From NCBI GenBank assembly GCA_026874595.1, contig CM049309.1, forward strand, positions 11,710,576 to 11,774,575: 64,000 nucleotides of DNA. The letters run 5' to 3'. Positions 36,601 through 49,200 of the stretch are shown in pieces. Under the pieces are notes generated by a model, which had not been told where the DNA came from, did no database searches, and saw only the letters and a list, made by a program, of their open reading frames with translations. The translations under genes and the position numbers were made by a program. Position 1 is the first letter of the stretch. Every line of letters starts with the position of its first letter. Origin of the DNA: Sipunculus nudus. Its lineage: Eukaryota > Annelida > Sipuncula > Golfingiida > Sipunculidae.

Positions 36601-37175
36601 TACCAACAGATTATCTAGCCCGAGTTTGATTATGGGCAACATCCACAAATATTTAATAAGGTCATGGGTCATCAGGCTACTTTGTGGTGTAGCTGCAATA
36701 GCTTACAAAGAATAAGAAAATTTTATATATTATTTTATATATTATATTATTATATTATCAAAATATCTCGTCTAAGTTCAATTTCAAGCAAAATCTACAC
36801 ATATTTTATGAGGTCACCACTCTTTGGTAGCACCATGGTGACTTCCTGAAAATCCATAAGGATTTTCATGAAACTGATTATACATATTTATATGCACATT
36901 TAATGAGGTCAGAGGTCACCAGACTGCTTTGTACCACTTAATGGTTCACTGCGATATTGTACAAGGAATATGAAAGATTTTGAAAAAACTCAACAGAAAT
37001 ATTAATCGAAATATCTCTCCTAAATTTGATTTCCAGCAAACCCATGCATATTTGATGAGATCAGAGGTCACCACACCTAAATTACTTTCTCAGCAAATTC
37101 ACACATATCTAATGAGGTCAGAGGTCACAAAATATGTGAGGGGCATAATAGGCATCATTTGTGGTGCCCTTGTTT
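36600..37175 (+). repeat. Repeat with GAGGTCAGAGGTCACC words
   Basis: The unit contains TGATTTCCAGCAAA...CATATTTGATGAGATC and recurs roughly every 245 bp here. It ends GGTGCCCTTGTTT. The same words occur at 62,140-62,440. Confidence 0.6.
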
Positions 37176-37313
37176 AAATGTCTGTTATTTGTCTAAAATA
37201 TGCATGAACTTTTATCTTTCAGTTTTCATTAGCGTATAGATTTTGATGAACACTTTCATACAATATTGTGTACTAATTGGTGCTAACTTTCTGTATCTTT
37301 TATTCGTTGACAG

Positions 37314-37389
37314 AGGATAAAAAGAAGTTGTTCCCAATCTTCACATCCAGATACAGCCCCAAGTCCCCATCTACGCCAAAGCTGAACAG
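37314..37389 (+). CDS. ESCO, exon 3 (LFPIF motif)
   Basis: Encodes residues 371-396: EDKKKLFPIFTSRYSPKSP, then STPKLNR. The (L/Y)(F/Y)PIF short motif sits ahead of the zinc finger in ESCO proteins, which supports the family call. The acceptor is TTCGTTGACAG|AG and the donor is AACAG|GTAAGT. Intron phases 1 and 2 agree with the neighbours. Confidence 0.82.
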
Positions 37390-37479
37390 GTAAGTTCAGC
37401 AAAAGCAACTTCCCTACAATTCCTCTGCCTTCCATATTGGAGTAACAGTTACTAGTTAAAATTTATTGTTTAAATGAGA

Positions 37480-38560
37480 TTTGACACACAATATTTTGAA
37501 AATGTACCAACATTTTTAGCGAACTTGTGAGCTTATGCGAATGTGCGGCGTTGTGCGGCATCTGTACTTTAACCATAGCTATCTCAAAAACAGCAGGAGC
37601 TAGCATCACAAATTTTTTTGCAAATAATCAGTCATCCAAAAAACTATATCGGATTTTGTTTTTTTTTTTCTTACTGCATTTTCATAGATTTTATAGGGAA
37701 AAAGCTAAAAAAGTTTAAAAATCTCCTTCTCGAAACTGTCCAGCCAAATTGTCCAATATTTCACAGAAATGGTCCCTGGAACAATCTTTCTCAAGTTTGT
37801 TTGAATGGTTCCAGTTCAGAGATTTTTTGCCGAGTTACAGGAGGTTGAACTTTGTTAACTGTGCAAGAAAGCATATTAAAATTTCAATCTCAGAAACGGC
37901 TGGAGCTATCATCACCAAATTTTTATGCCAATGTTGGTTACATAGGTCATATCTAAAATTAAGGTATTGGTGGCGCAACCTGCATCTGCTTTTTTTGTAC
38001 GGGGTCATCAGTGCCTGCATCACACTGAGGGCTACAAAAAACTTCTTCTCTGAAACCATATGGCAAAATTGTTTAATATCGCACAGAAATAATCCTAGGG
38101 TAGTGCTTTCTGAAATTTGTTCAAATGGTCTCTTTTCAGTGACTTTTGGCTAAGTTATGGGAAGCTGAATTTAGTCATGCCATAACAGCTCATTTTAGCT
38201 CATTGGCTACAAAGATCTTCTTCTCAAAAACCACTGGGCCAAATTCTTAAATCTCACACATTAATTATCCTCAGATGATGATAATTCAAGTTTGTTCAAA
38301 TGGTTTTGGTTCAGTGCTTTTTGGCTGAGTTACAGGAAGCTGAACTTAGCCAGTGTGCTGTATCTTCCTAAATGAGTTATAAACCTGCAAAACGTTTTTT
38401 CGACTGATGCTACTGAAGCCAGTTTGTTAAATATTTTACAAGAATAATCCCTACAATAATTCTTATAATAAATGTCATTAATGGTTCAACATGAATGATT
38501 TTTGGCTGAATTATGGAGATTGAATTGAGTCATTTTACCATATTTGTAAGCAGTGTTATG
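37480..38560 (+). repeat. Degenerate ~200-bp tandem repeat
   Basis: About four diverged units share CTTCTTCTCTGAAACC, AATTGT-TAATAT, TTGTTCAAATGGT and TTTTTGGCTGAGTTA, followed by GGAAGCTGAA. One unit contains the ~95-bp module (37,886-37,980) ending GGTGGCGCAACC. Confidence 0.6.
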
Positions 38561-39051
38561 CTGTTACATCTAGCCTGGCACCAGTTTATCAACATCTATT
38601 ACATCATGCCACTAGACATTTAGATTTCAGGTTATCTTTGGTTAATATTGACAAGAAAGTTTTTTTTAAAAGCTTTTAAAAAATTTAGTATTATGGTTTA
38701 AGTTATTCATCATACCAGGCAATGTTACAATCATGGATATTTTTCTCTCTGTGGCTATATAAAGACAACTGTTCTTGGATTATAAATTATAGGTATCTGT
38801 ACTGAGCTTAATTCAAGAATTTGCCATCAGTGAGATATATCTGTATTTTAATTTTGCATTCAATATGCATCCGTAATAATTTTACATATATTCCTGATTT
38901 CTTTTTTTTTTTAAAGTCAGCTGAAAAGCATTTTGTATTGGGAAAATTAATTTCAAAATTACTTCAAGTAGGGACTACTTTTGAGTACAGATGGCAGCAC
39001 TTGGTTTTCAATTGGCAGATTGCCAGAGCCTTGATGTTGGCCATTAGCTAA

Positions 39052-39330
39052 GATGATGTCAGCTCTAAAAATAGTTTTGGCACAGTGCCAGGATTGGAAG
39101 AAGTGATGTCTGCTCTCAAAATAGTTTTGGCACAGTGCCAGGATTGGAAGAAGTGCAGCCAGGTATAGGTCAAGAGTTCACTCAGTGCAGTAGCTGCATT
39201 CTATTTATAGCTTTGGCAGACTGCCAACTGTGTCAGATTATGCAACCAGTCAAGAGTTTACTCAGTGCAGCTAGCTACAGGTCAAAAGTTCACTCAGTCT
39301 AGCCAGGTGCAGGTCAAGAGTTCACTCAGT
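39052..39330 (+). repeat. Short tandem duplications
   Basis: AGTTTTGGCACAGTGCCAGG...GAAGAAGTG occurs twice about 51 bp apart (near 39,072 and 39,122). GTCAAGAGTTCACTCAGTGCA occurs several times between 39,169 and 39,330. Confidence 0.75.
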
Positions 39331-39479
39331 GCAGTAGCTTGAGGCAGCAATTTGTCACAGGTCACTCAAGGGCAACTGCCTTACTCACCTTAGCCTTTTC
39401 AGCCCAGTGCATCAAACTCTGGGGAAGTTTGATGTATTGGACTGATATTTTGACCTGTCTATGCATTTTTGATGGTATT

Positions 39480-42400
39480 CTCATTTACAAGACATCATAT
39501 TGGGGAGCTTTATAATGTACAAGACTGGTGGCGCCACCTACAATAATTTTTGCACAGTGTACGTCCCTGCTTATTTCACAGGAAGGGTTTGACATATCAG
39601 TCTGACATTGGGCATATTTATATATCTCTTTGTTGTATATAAGACTGGTGGTGCCAGCTGCAATCATTGTATCCACCAAAACAGAGTCTTGCGGATACTG
39701 TTTTCAGTCGGATGCAGACGCTGCCGCCATCGCCACATAGGTTTCCGGAGAACTCCTCCATAATCACTGGGCAGAATTTTTTAAAATTCGGAATTATGAT
39801 CGGTCACATGTGAACTGCTGTGCCCTCATTTTTGGTTGACCTCTGACCTTTCCTTGCTGCCCAGCGTTCATTTGTGCGTCTGTTTCAACACGTAAACCCA
39901 CATATCCGGGGAACCATTTGACCGATCAGGCTAAAAATTTTGCAAAAATGTAGCCCTTTGATAGCTTTATAACATACACTAAAAATGGAGGGGGGGCCAC
40001 CTGCAACCATTTTTGCACAACATCCATCTGTTCATCTGCCTTGGAATAATATCACTCATATCTCAGCAGTGGTTTGACTTTTCCCCTTGAAATTTTGCAG
40101 GTTTATACATCCTGGACAGTTTTCTTGATTTTATGATAGATTGGCACCACCTACATTCACGTTTACTCTGCAGACATCCAAGCTCATATCTGAGGGACAA
40201 TTTGACCAATTGGGCAAAAATTTTGCATGTGTATAGATGTCATATAGCTCTTCATCATACGCAAAACTGGTGGCGCAACCTGCAGCCATTTATGCACAGC
40301 ATCCATCTGTTCATCTGCCTTGGAATAATATCACTCATATCTCAGAAGTGGTTTGACTTTTCCATCTGAAATTTTGCAGGTTTATACATCCTGGACAGCT
40401 CTCTTGATTGTATGACAGGTGGCGCCACCGACATTCCGGTTTACTCTGCAGACATCCAAGCTCATATCTCGGGAACCGTTTGACCGATTGGGCCAAAATT
40501 TTGCTTGTATATAGATCTCACATAGCTATTCATCATAGGCATACTTGTGGCGCCACCTGCAACCATTTATGCACAGTGTCTATCTGCTCATCTGCCTTGG
40601 GATAAAATCACTCATATCTCAGAAGTGGTTTGACTTATGCACCTGAACCTTTGCAGGTTTATACATCCTGGACTGCTCTCTTGATTTTATGACAGGTGGC
40701 ACCACCTACATTTAGGTTTACTCTGCAGACATCCAAGCTCATATCTCGGGAACCGTTTGACCGATTGGGCCAAAATTTTGCTTGTGTATAGATATCACAT
40801 AGCTCTTCATCATAGGCAAAACTGGTGGCGCCACCTTTAACAACTTGTGCACAGCGTACATCTGCTCATCTGCCTTGGGCTAAAATCACTTATATCTCAG
40901 AAGTGGTTTGACTTGTCCTCCTGACATTTTGCAGGTTAATACATCCTGGACAGCTTTCTCGATTTATGACAGGTGGCACCACCTACATTCTGCTTTACTC
41001 TGCAGACATCCAAGCTCATATCTCAGGAACCGTTTGACCGATTGGGCTAAAATTTTGCATGTGTATAGATCTCGCATAGCTCTTCATCATAGGGAAAACT
41101 GTTAGCGCCACCTTCAACAACTTGTGCACAGCGTACATCTGCTCATCTGCCTTGGGCTAAAATCACTTATATCTCAGAAGTGGTTTGACTTTTCCACCTG
41201 AAATTTTGCAGGTTTATACATCCTGGACAGCTCTCTTGATTGTATGACAGGTGGCGCCACCTACATTCCGGTTTACTCTGCAGACATCCAAGCTCATATC
41301 TCGGGAACCGTTTGACCGATTGGGCCAAAATTTTGCTTGTATATAGATCTCACATAGCTCTTCATCATAGGCAAAAACTGGTGGCGCCACCTGCAACCAT
41401 TTATGCACAGCCTCCATCTGCTCATCTGCCTTTGGATAAAATCGCTCATATCTCAGAAGTGAATTGACTTCTCCACCTGAACCTTTGCAGGTTTATACAT
41501 CCTGGACAGCTCTCTTGATTTTATGACAGGTGGCACCACCTACATTCAGGTTTACTCTGCAGACATCCAAGCTCATATCTCGGGAACTGTTTGACCGATT
41601 GGGCCAAAATTTTGCTTGTGTATAGATCTCACATAGCTCTTCATCATAGGTAAAACTGGTGGCGCCACCTGCAGCAACTTGTGCACAGGGTCCATCTGCT
41701 CATCTGCCTTGGGCTAAAATATCTTATATCTCAGAAGTGGTTTAACTTGTCCTCCTGACATTTTGCAGGTTTATACATCCTGGACAGCTTTCTCGATTTA
41801 TGACAGGTGGCACCACCTACATTCTGCTTTGCTCTGCAGACATCCAAGCTCATATCTCAGGAACCGTTTGACCGATTGGGCTAAAATTTTGCATGTGTAT
41901 AGATCTCGCATAGCTCTTCATCATAGGGAAAACTGGTGGCGCCACCTTCAACAACTTGTGCACAGCGTACATCTGCTCATCTGCCTTGGGCTAAAATCAC
42001 TTATATCTCAGAAGTGGTTTGACTTTTCCACCTGAAATTTTGCAGGTTTATACATCCTGGACAGCTCTCTTGATTGTATGACAGGTGGCGCCACCTACAT
42101 TCCGGTTTACTCTGCAGACATCCAAGCTCATATCTCGGGAACCGTTTGACCGATTGGGCCAAAATTTTGCTTGTATATAGATCTCACATAGCTCTTCATC
42201 ATAGGCAAAACTGGTGGCGCCACCTGCAACCATTTATGCACAGCGTCCATCTGCTCATCTGCCTTTGGATAAAATCGCTCATATCTCAGAAGTGAATTGA
42301 CTTCTCCACCTGAACCTTTGCAGGTTTATACATCCTGGACAGCTCTCTTGATTTTATGACAGGTGGCACCACCTACATTCAGGTTTACTCTGCAGACATC

Positions 42401-42960
42401 CAAGCTCATATCTCGGGAACCGTTTGACCGATTGGGCCAAAATTTTGCTTGTGTATAGATCTCACATAGCTCTTCATCATAGGCAAAACTGGTGGCGCCA
42501 CCTGCAGCAACTTGTGCACAGGGTCCATCTGCTCATCTGCCTTGGGCTAAAATATCTTATATCTCAGAAGTGGTTTGACTTATCCTCCTGACATTTTTCA
42601 GGTTTATACATCCTGGACAGCTTTCTCGATTTTATGACAGGTGGCACCACCTACATTCCGGTTTACTCTGCAGACATCCAAGCTCATATTTCAGGAACCG
42701 TTTGACCGATTGGGCCAAAATTTTGCTTGTGTATAGATCTCACATAGCTCTTCATCATAGGCAAAACTGGTGGCGCCACCTGCAACCACTTATGCACAGC
42801 GTACATCTGTTCATCTGTCCTTGGGATAAAATCACTCCCATCTCAGCAGTGGTTTGACTTATCCACCTGAAATTTTGCAGGTTTATACACTCTGGACAAT
42901 TTTCTCCATTTTATGACAGGTGCCACCACCTACATTCACGTTTATGCTGCAGACATCCAT
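39480..42960 (+). repeat. ~277-bp tandem array with higher-order structure
   Basis: About eleven regular units, with degenerate ones at the left end. GACAGGTGGC(G/A)CCACC recurs at about 40,411, 40,691, 40,971, 41,248, 41,525, 41,803, 42,080, 42,358 and 42,635. Each unit is itself a dimer of two diverged ~138-bp monomers. Both monomers run from CTCATATCTC through AAATTTTGC to GGTGGCGCCACC. Variants recur every third dimer (about 833 bp; for example 40,408, 41,240 and 42,074), which shows that blocks of three were amplified. Open frames in it are repeat artefacts. Confidence 0.9.
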
Positions 42961-44261
42961 GCTAATATGCAACACACCTCACTCTGTTCCCCTTGCCACT
43001 TAATCCATGCTTCACTTTCCCTGCCCACTCTGATTTCTGCAGATACACATAGTCACTTGTCGACTACCCATATTCTGGTTTTAAAATGTCCTAGTCTGAA
43101 ACTTGCAAGTCGGAAATGCCCATTTTGCTGAAATCATTATGACTAAGGTAAATATGCAGGAGTTAAGAGGATCAATATTAAATTTTAAAAATAAACCTCC
43201 ATTCATACTCCTCAACCTTGCACAGGTTCGCATTAGGCCTGTAGGCCTTGTTGTATATATTCTCTCCATGTGCTTGAGTAATCTTAATGTTATTATAAAT
43301 TGAAAACAAATAGCAGTCACATGAAAGTGACTTGGAAAAAATCTGATCTTTGGGGGTGAAAGTTACTTTTGAATTGAGGTTCAGTGATTGGCAGTTATCA
43401 GCACTGTTCAACATTTTTCCTGATAAAATTATTCAGTTAAATATGCTGCTAAGCTGATTGTAAGTTATCTTTTACATCTTGACACAAATTATAATTTATA
43501 TCCATCAGCCCTAGTATTTTCTAACATAACATCCAGGCAAGTTTGAGCCAATCTCCTTAGAAAAACGAAATAATGTCACTGAGTCTGAAATTTATCCTAC
43601 AGCCTGATATTTGCAGCCTTTTAATCAGAGGGACACAAATCATAGCAGTTGGACCTAGAAACTTTTGACTTAGCATCCAGGATGTTCCTGGTAAAATCTT
43701 TTTGGAACCCTAAATAAGGTCACTGTATCCTATTTTCTATGGACTATGGGCAAAAAACATGATTTTGAGCACTCTGGAGTTCATTTTAACTACTGTTCAA
43801 GGTTCCTCAACAAATATTTTTCACCAGGTCATAACATCAAAAGTTAAAGTGCTTTGCCTGTATGTCAAAATTCAGCTGAGCATCGTGGCCCATTGATTTT
43901 TTGTTTCCATGCAATAACTTTCCCAAATTTTATCCGATTTCATTCAAATTTGTATCAGTGATTGCTTTCATGCAGACCTCAGTTGGAAATTGTTTTGGAG
44001 TGTTTATCTGAAAAATATTACTCTCCAGCTCAAAAACAAATTTCTCAAATTTTGGTCAAATTTCTCAGTGTTTTAGTTTTTATGTTCCCCTGCAGATGTC
44101 TCCTCATGTCATTGTGGATTTTGGTCCTATTTCAATGTGTGTTTGTTTTAATGTTCAACTGCAAATGTGTCTATAATAACATGTCATAGTGCATCTGTTT
44201 AATTTTCCATGTCATAATTTAGGTTGATTATCAAACATGAAAGACAACAAGAGACCATAGT

Positions 44262-44353
44262 GGGGGACATTAATTCCACAAATTTGCTTGTTTTTTAATG
44301 GAGGTAGCGGGGAACATTAATTCCACAAATTTGCTTGTTTTTTAATGGAGCTA
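44262..44353 (+). repeat. 47-bp tandem duplication
   Basis: Two adjacent, nearly identical units reading ACATTAATTCCACAAATTTG followed by CTTGTTTTTTAATGGAG. Confidence 0.9.
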
Positions 44354-44439
44354 ACTGCCTCCCTTTTTTGTGCTCTCTTATCCAATTCTTAATCTTAAGT
44401 ATGTACTTCTGCAGAGTTGCATTTAGGTTTGGGATTGCG

Positions 44440-44766
44440 TGACAGGGTGGTAGCACTCACTTCATATCATATTAGTATTGTATCCTGGAGTCACCCAGGC
44501 CCAGTACTTGCCGCACCAGCTGGTCTGGGGTGTGTAATTATACCCATTGCTAGGTAATAACAATGAGGAACCTTCCCAAGGACGGACTTGCTTGTGAGTG
44601 ATACACAGCTGTGAGGCACAGCGTTCCCATTAAGCCTGCAGAGCATTTTTCCCTGTGTTGGGGCCAACTTTGAACATTTCACTGCCTTGGCTCAAGTTGG
44701 CTGAGATCTGAACTCAATAACTCCCGGCTTTGAGTCCTGTACTCTACCACTGAGCCACAGAAAGGT
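44440..44766 (-). mobile_element. tRNA-derived SINE
   Basis: On the minus strand the head reads CTGTGGCTCAGTGGTAGAG, matching the RNA polymerase III A box. About 45 bases later comes GAGTTCAGATCTC, a weak B box. The SINE-like body continues to about 44,440. No clean target duplication was seen. Confidence 0.6.
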
Positions 44767-44840
44767 GTCGACCAGGGCCACTTGTGTTTTTTTTTCTTTT
44801 ATTAACCTTTTTCAGGTTTGTATAAACAAGCTGTATAATT

Positions 44841-46728
44841 TTTACCTCAGCTGACTATAAGTCATCTGAGCTATAGTCGTGGTCCATTGTCCGTCGTCCG
44901 TCCGTCTGTCCGTCCGTCCGTCCGTAGATGTGGCACGTTTTGAAACCGTAAGACCTAGGAATCCAAAATTCAGCATAATGTTAGATGTCCCCAAGATCTC
45001 CTACCAAGCCGAAAACTGGGTCTTTGCGACTTTGTTCCTTTGAGAAATTAAGGTAAAACCTCAATTTTTTATTAAAATCCTACTTTCACACTTCAGGACT
45101 GCCTAATATCAAAACCACTCATCTGTTTTTCCTCATATTTACCATAAATATTCCTCTATATAGTTCCTATGTACATGCCAGAAATTAAGTCTGTAAAGTA
45201 TAAATTCTTTAAATTATGGGCCCAAACATAATGGACTTTGTAAAAAATCAGGAAAAATAATAACTCACTTAACATGAACAATTTTGAAACTAGAGTCTAT
45301 TTTCTCAAGTATATAACTATGTTTAATTAAGATTCAATTGTTTACCCAAAATTAGATATGATTTTTGTAAATTTTTTAAGTTATTAGCATAAAAAAAAAT
45401 CAGTACCTTAAATTTTGACCATGGCACGTTTTTTTCCTGTAAGCACCATTGATTTAATTTTCACAGCATGTAAACATAAATATTTAGTTTGTCTAAATCT
45501 GAAATTTGAAAATAAAAGCTTGAAAATTAAGCTAGTTATTGATTTTTTTTTCTGTAGTCACTTTCTTTGATTACAGATGCAGGGTCCCACTCCAGGTCAC
45601 TGGAAGTCAGCTATGCCAGGGTTTCTGATTTGTTACAGTCACTGGGGGAGATCCCCTGCTGTGACAGGTGTACAGTTATTCTCATATCACCACCCCAATC
45701 ACCCCCCCCCCCCCCTCCCCCCCCCCGGCAAACTCAACCCACCAAGTGTTATGCAGTAATTGTTATTGTTTTCACTGTATCTCCTTAATTGTAATGCTGT
45801 TTCCACTCCGATATGCAAAAACTTTCCTTGAAAAAATAATTCAAGGTGTAATCCAGAAGATGCAATGTTGTGTAATGTAGCATTTTTAAAGAAATCAATT
45901 TTCTTTTAAATGATTTTAACAAATATAAATGAACCAATCAGTATGCTTAAATTATTATAAAATATGAAGCACATTATGGATAAATAAAGACACAATTAAA
46001 AATTGTGAAATCTAAATCAAGTATTATTTTTAGATATTTATTGTTTTGCAGATTTAAAAGATATATTTTTGTGGTAAAAAATAAATAAACATTTGTATGC
46101 ATGATGTGGTGTTATCTTACAAGATTGAGATTTATGATGATACAATTGAGAATTATGAATCAACTTTTATATTCAGATATATATGTTAAATTGGAAATGT
46201 ATAGAAATATAAACCTAAATTAGAAAATAATTGATGTGATAAAAAAATCAGGATTTAATACAAACATTTGTTCATTATTTTCCTGCCTCAGCAGAATTTG
46301 AGATCAGGCTTTGTTTGCCCTGTTTTATGTTGTTAATTAGCTATATTTCAATGTATACATTTCATAAAAAAATACATATATATTTAATAATATATATTAT
46401 ACAATAAAATAGATGCAATTGAACAAATGTGTAAACTACTGAAATGTCAACAGTTAATCCAAAAACCAACTAATGATCAGGGTAATAGTACAGATCATTT
46501 GTTCACAAACTGCTCACATGCTTTAGTTTCAACATTAGGAAACACATGGTCAGATCACAAAATAATTTTTGCAACAATTTCTTGCTCATCAATACAAACC
46601 AATCATATAAACCAACCATGGCCTTTATTACCTCTTCCTCTTACACTTTATCTCCATTAGATATTATTTTAGATTTTTACCTTCAAGGTTAACGTCAGCT
46701 GAGCACAGTGACCCATAGGTCCCTTGTT
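44841..46728 (+). mobile_element. Helentron-like non-autonomous element, copy 1
   Basis: The left end is TTTACCTCAGCTGACTATAA, then GTCATCTGAGCT, forming a hairpin (AGTCATCTGAGCT pairs with the start around an ATA loop). A CCGT microsatellite follows at about 44,890-44,927. The right end is CAGCTGAGCACAGTGACCC, then ATAGGTCCCTTGTT. CTCAGCTGA and TCAGCTGAG at the two ends are mutually inverted. Inside are one ~680-bp core, a poly-C run and an AP-endonuclease-like fragment. The layout resembles pearl/HINE elements of bivalves. Copies 1 and 3 are closely similar along their length. Confidence 0.75.
46388..46660 (+). pseudogene. AP-endonuclease-type domain fragment in copy 1
   Basis: The frame reads MCKLLKCQQLIQKPT, then GNSTDHLFTN and GNTWSDHKIIFATI. 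The pattern Q-L-I-x-x-P-T...DH...N...SDH is the C-terminal half of the exonuclease-endonuclease-phosphatase fold found in LINEs and in autonomous Helentrons. No upstream half is present, so it cannot encode an enzyme. Confidence 0.6.
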
Positions 46729-47049
46729 ATCTTTTTTTATATTTGTTGTCAGGCTACGGGACCAGTCTTATGAGGTGATTTTGGTTACAAAGCAATGTTT
46801 TAAAGAAATATTTTCAGAAATACATGTGTGAATCTTTGCTGTGATGTTTTTAAAAAAACAAGCCATCTGCCAATGAATTCACATTAAACTTAATACACAT
46901 TATCCATCCATTGCATGCAGTAAAAGGCCATCAGAAGGTTTTAACAACTTAAGGTTCTATAGGCAAATGATGCATGTCTGAGAATGGAAAAACTAAAGAA
47001 GAATTTGCAAACCTTTCATGAAAACACTGTATTACTAATTTTTTTCCAG

Positions 47050-47176
47050 AAAAGAGGACAAACAAGGAACTCCCAAACAATCTCCAGTGCTTTCTCTCAA
47101 GAAACCGCCCCCAAGTCAGTCACCTCGCATGTTGAAGCGACTCAAAGCAAATGACGGCAGAGAGCAGATGATCCTG
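47050..47176 (+). CDS. ESCO, exon 4
   Basis: Encodes residues 396-438, ending RLKANDGREQMIL. The basic, Pro/Ser-rich linker runs into QMIL, the residues that open the conserved C-terminal region in ESCO proteins. The acceptor is TTTTTTCCAG|A and the donor is CTG|GTAGGC. Confidence 0.85.
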
Positions 47177-47821
47177 GTAGGCTGGTGTGGTAACTTCTAA
47201 GTAGCAAGCAGCATATACTTAAAAAAAAAAAACTAGCAGGCGGGTCTGCCTTGAAACTTCTATTTTATGGAACCCTACAGAGTTTAATTCCTTGTGATTA
47301 CTGTTATTTGATCAGTATTAGGTTCTCCCAAATTATCTTCTCACTCAACCCCCAGAGTCTTTTCAAGTCTATTATTATGGTCCATCTCTCCTAAGGTTGT
47401 GAGTAAGAACCATGTCGAAGAGGGGAGGGTACGATCAAACAGATGAAAAAAATACTTGTTTAGAGACCAGTAGAGCTTCATTCTTGTGGACATTTTTTCC
47501 GATCTTAGCAAACATTACAAATTATAATTAAATTAAAAGGTGACATGACTAATTTACCTGTATTTACAGCGATTCTTAATATTTCTCCACTTAACTGCAA
47601 CTTGAAGTTGAGGGCAGCATCTTCCTTACAGTTTAGCTTATAAAAAAAATAAAAACCATTGAAACCTGATCCATGCAAACAAAGTACTGTACTAGGAGTT
47701 TTTAGGGAAGTACCTATTAATGTTGAAACAACTTATAAACCAGACTCGTAAAGATTAACCTCTGCAAAATGCTTGTGATACAGGTATAATGAAATTTAAA
47801 CATGAAATTTTTTTTTTTTAG
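47177..47821 (+). other. ESCO intron 4
   Basis: 645 bp with no feature recognised. It ends in a T-rich tract and TTTTTTTTTAG. Confidence 0.7.
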
Positions 47822-47953
47822 GATTTTGGCCAGAAGCTGTTTGGGGCTATACAGTGTCCCACATGCGGAATGACCTACACTTACGGGGATCCGATAGATG
47901 AGGCCACCCACAATAAGTTTCATCAGCGTTTCTTGTATTCTCTGAAGTTTATG
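47822..47953 (+). CDS. ESCO, exon 5 (C2H2 zinc finger)
   Basis: Encodes residues 439-482. DFGQKLFGAIQCPTCGMTYT followed by DEATHNKFH forms the ESCO zinc finger, with ligands C450, C453, H468 and H472 by this model's numbering. This finger is required in the family for efficient acetylation. It is the single most diagnostic exon of the gene. Phase 0 at both ends; donor ATG|GTAAGT. Confidence 0.93.
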
Positions 47954-48391
47954 GTAAGTAAGTTTCCTCAGTTCATCATTACGCTCTTCATGCAGTGGCC
48001 ATACAGTGCAAGCATAGCAGTTCTCCCTGGCTGTAACCACTGCATTATATGGCAAGGTTCTCTGGATCTGAACACCAGGGTTGGCACAGAGCAAATAATT
48101 TTAAGTAGACCAATGAGAGCATGGTATCCATTGTGCATCCAGCTAACTTTTGTTAACATGCTCATGTACTACTTATCAGTAGATCTTCTAGCCAGAGTTT
48201 GATAATATGCAAAATCCACTAGACCAACTTCAGGTTTATTTTGCACCTTTGCTGCTTTCTGCTAATGTCGAGCTCTGTTATGCATCTGAAAAAAGGTCAA
48301 AGTGACCTGTACTTTGCAGGTTTGTGTTATTGTTAATAATTTATGGACTCCTGCACTTGTCAAAGTGTAACTTTCTTTATTTCTTTTGAAG
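47954..48391 (+). other. ESCO intron 5
   Basis: 438 bp with no feature recognised. Confidence 0.7.
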
Positions 48392-48481
48392 GGATGGAAG
48401 AATGAGAGAGTGGTGAAGGAGTTCCTTGATGGCAGCCGTATCATTGTGATTATGCCTGATGATAAACAGGGAATGAAAAAG
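48392..48481 (+). CDS. ESCO, exon 6
   Basis: Encodes residues 483-512: GWKNERVVKEFLDGSRIIVI, then MPDDKQGMKK. The GWK-x-ER-V motif and the following strand mark the entry into the acetyltransferase region. The acceptor is TTCTTTTGAAG|GGA and the donor is AAG|GTACAG, phase 0. Confidence 0.92.
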
Positions 48482-49200
48482 GTACAGACTATAAAATTCA
48501 GCGGTCAGCCATGTCTTATTTAGGGTATAACAGTACATCATAACAGTTATGAGACTAGCCATGACAACATGACACCCAGGCCTTCGGAAATAAACTGATA
48601 GGACCTGGAGTCATGATGGCAGTCACAACAGAAAGCCCATTCTAAGGGTCGGATCAAAATATTTCCTGTCTGGTATTATTTGGCATCACAGGCTTATTTG
48701 GTCATATTATATGTGCTTAATATTGAAGGAAAGTGATGTTACACAAAAATAATTACATTTATTACCTCCTTTCATCACTGTGGCACCAATTCATGTGAAG
48801 CGGTACTTCTCGTTCAAACTGAAGTGTCATAAAGGGGTTGTGTATGTAAACTTTTAAGTCGGAAGCCGGAAACCAAGGAATCTTTTTATAAATAATGCAG
48901 TTTTAAGCATATACAAAATGCTAATGCTTCAATACCGTTTTTCTTTTTTCCAATAGAATAAGATCTTTACTATCATTCTGTGAACAATTATAGTTATCGA
49001 TTCTTTGATCTGAAAGTTATTGACAGTTTTGTGCTTGGAAGCCATCTCCAAAGTCACTCAGAAGTGCTGGGATGTGATTCAAATATGTATAACTCGGAAG
49101 TCACAGAGATGCACTGGTTAACTTGTGGTCAGTTAAGAGCCACAGCCCAAAGTGTATAATTCAATACATGATACATAATCTGAAAACTATGTTCTTAATT

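Larger units (their letters stand above)
35972..37313 (+). other. ESCO intron 2
   Basis: 1.34 kb. It holds the dispersed repeat copy B and the GAGGTCAGAGGTCACC repeat listed below. Confidence 0.7.
37390..47049 (+). other. ESCO intron 3 (9.7 kb), repeat-filled
   Basis: From left to right it holds a degenerate ~200-bp repeat, short duplications, a ~277-bp higher-order array, a 47-bp duplication, a SINE on the minus strand and one Helentron-like element. Each is listed separately. No coding exon was found inside. Confidence 0.75.

Noticed and set aside
40133-42295. Repeated 60-90 codon ORFs (SGLLCRHPSSYLGNR type) on both strands
   Set aside because: Shadows of the 277-bp tandem array. They appear at the repeat period with no start context or codon bias of their own.
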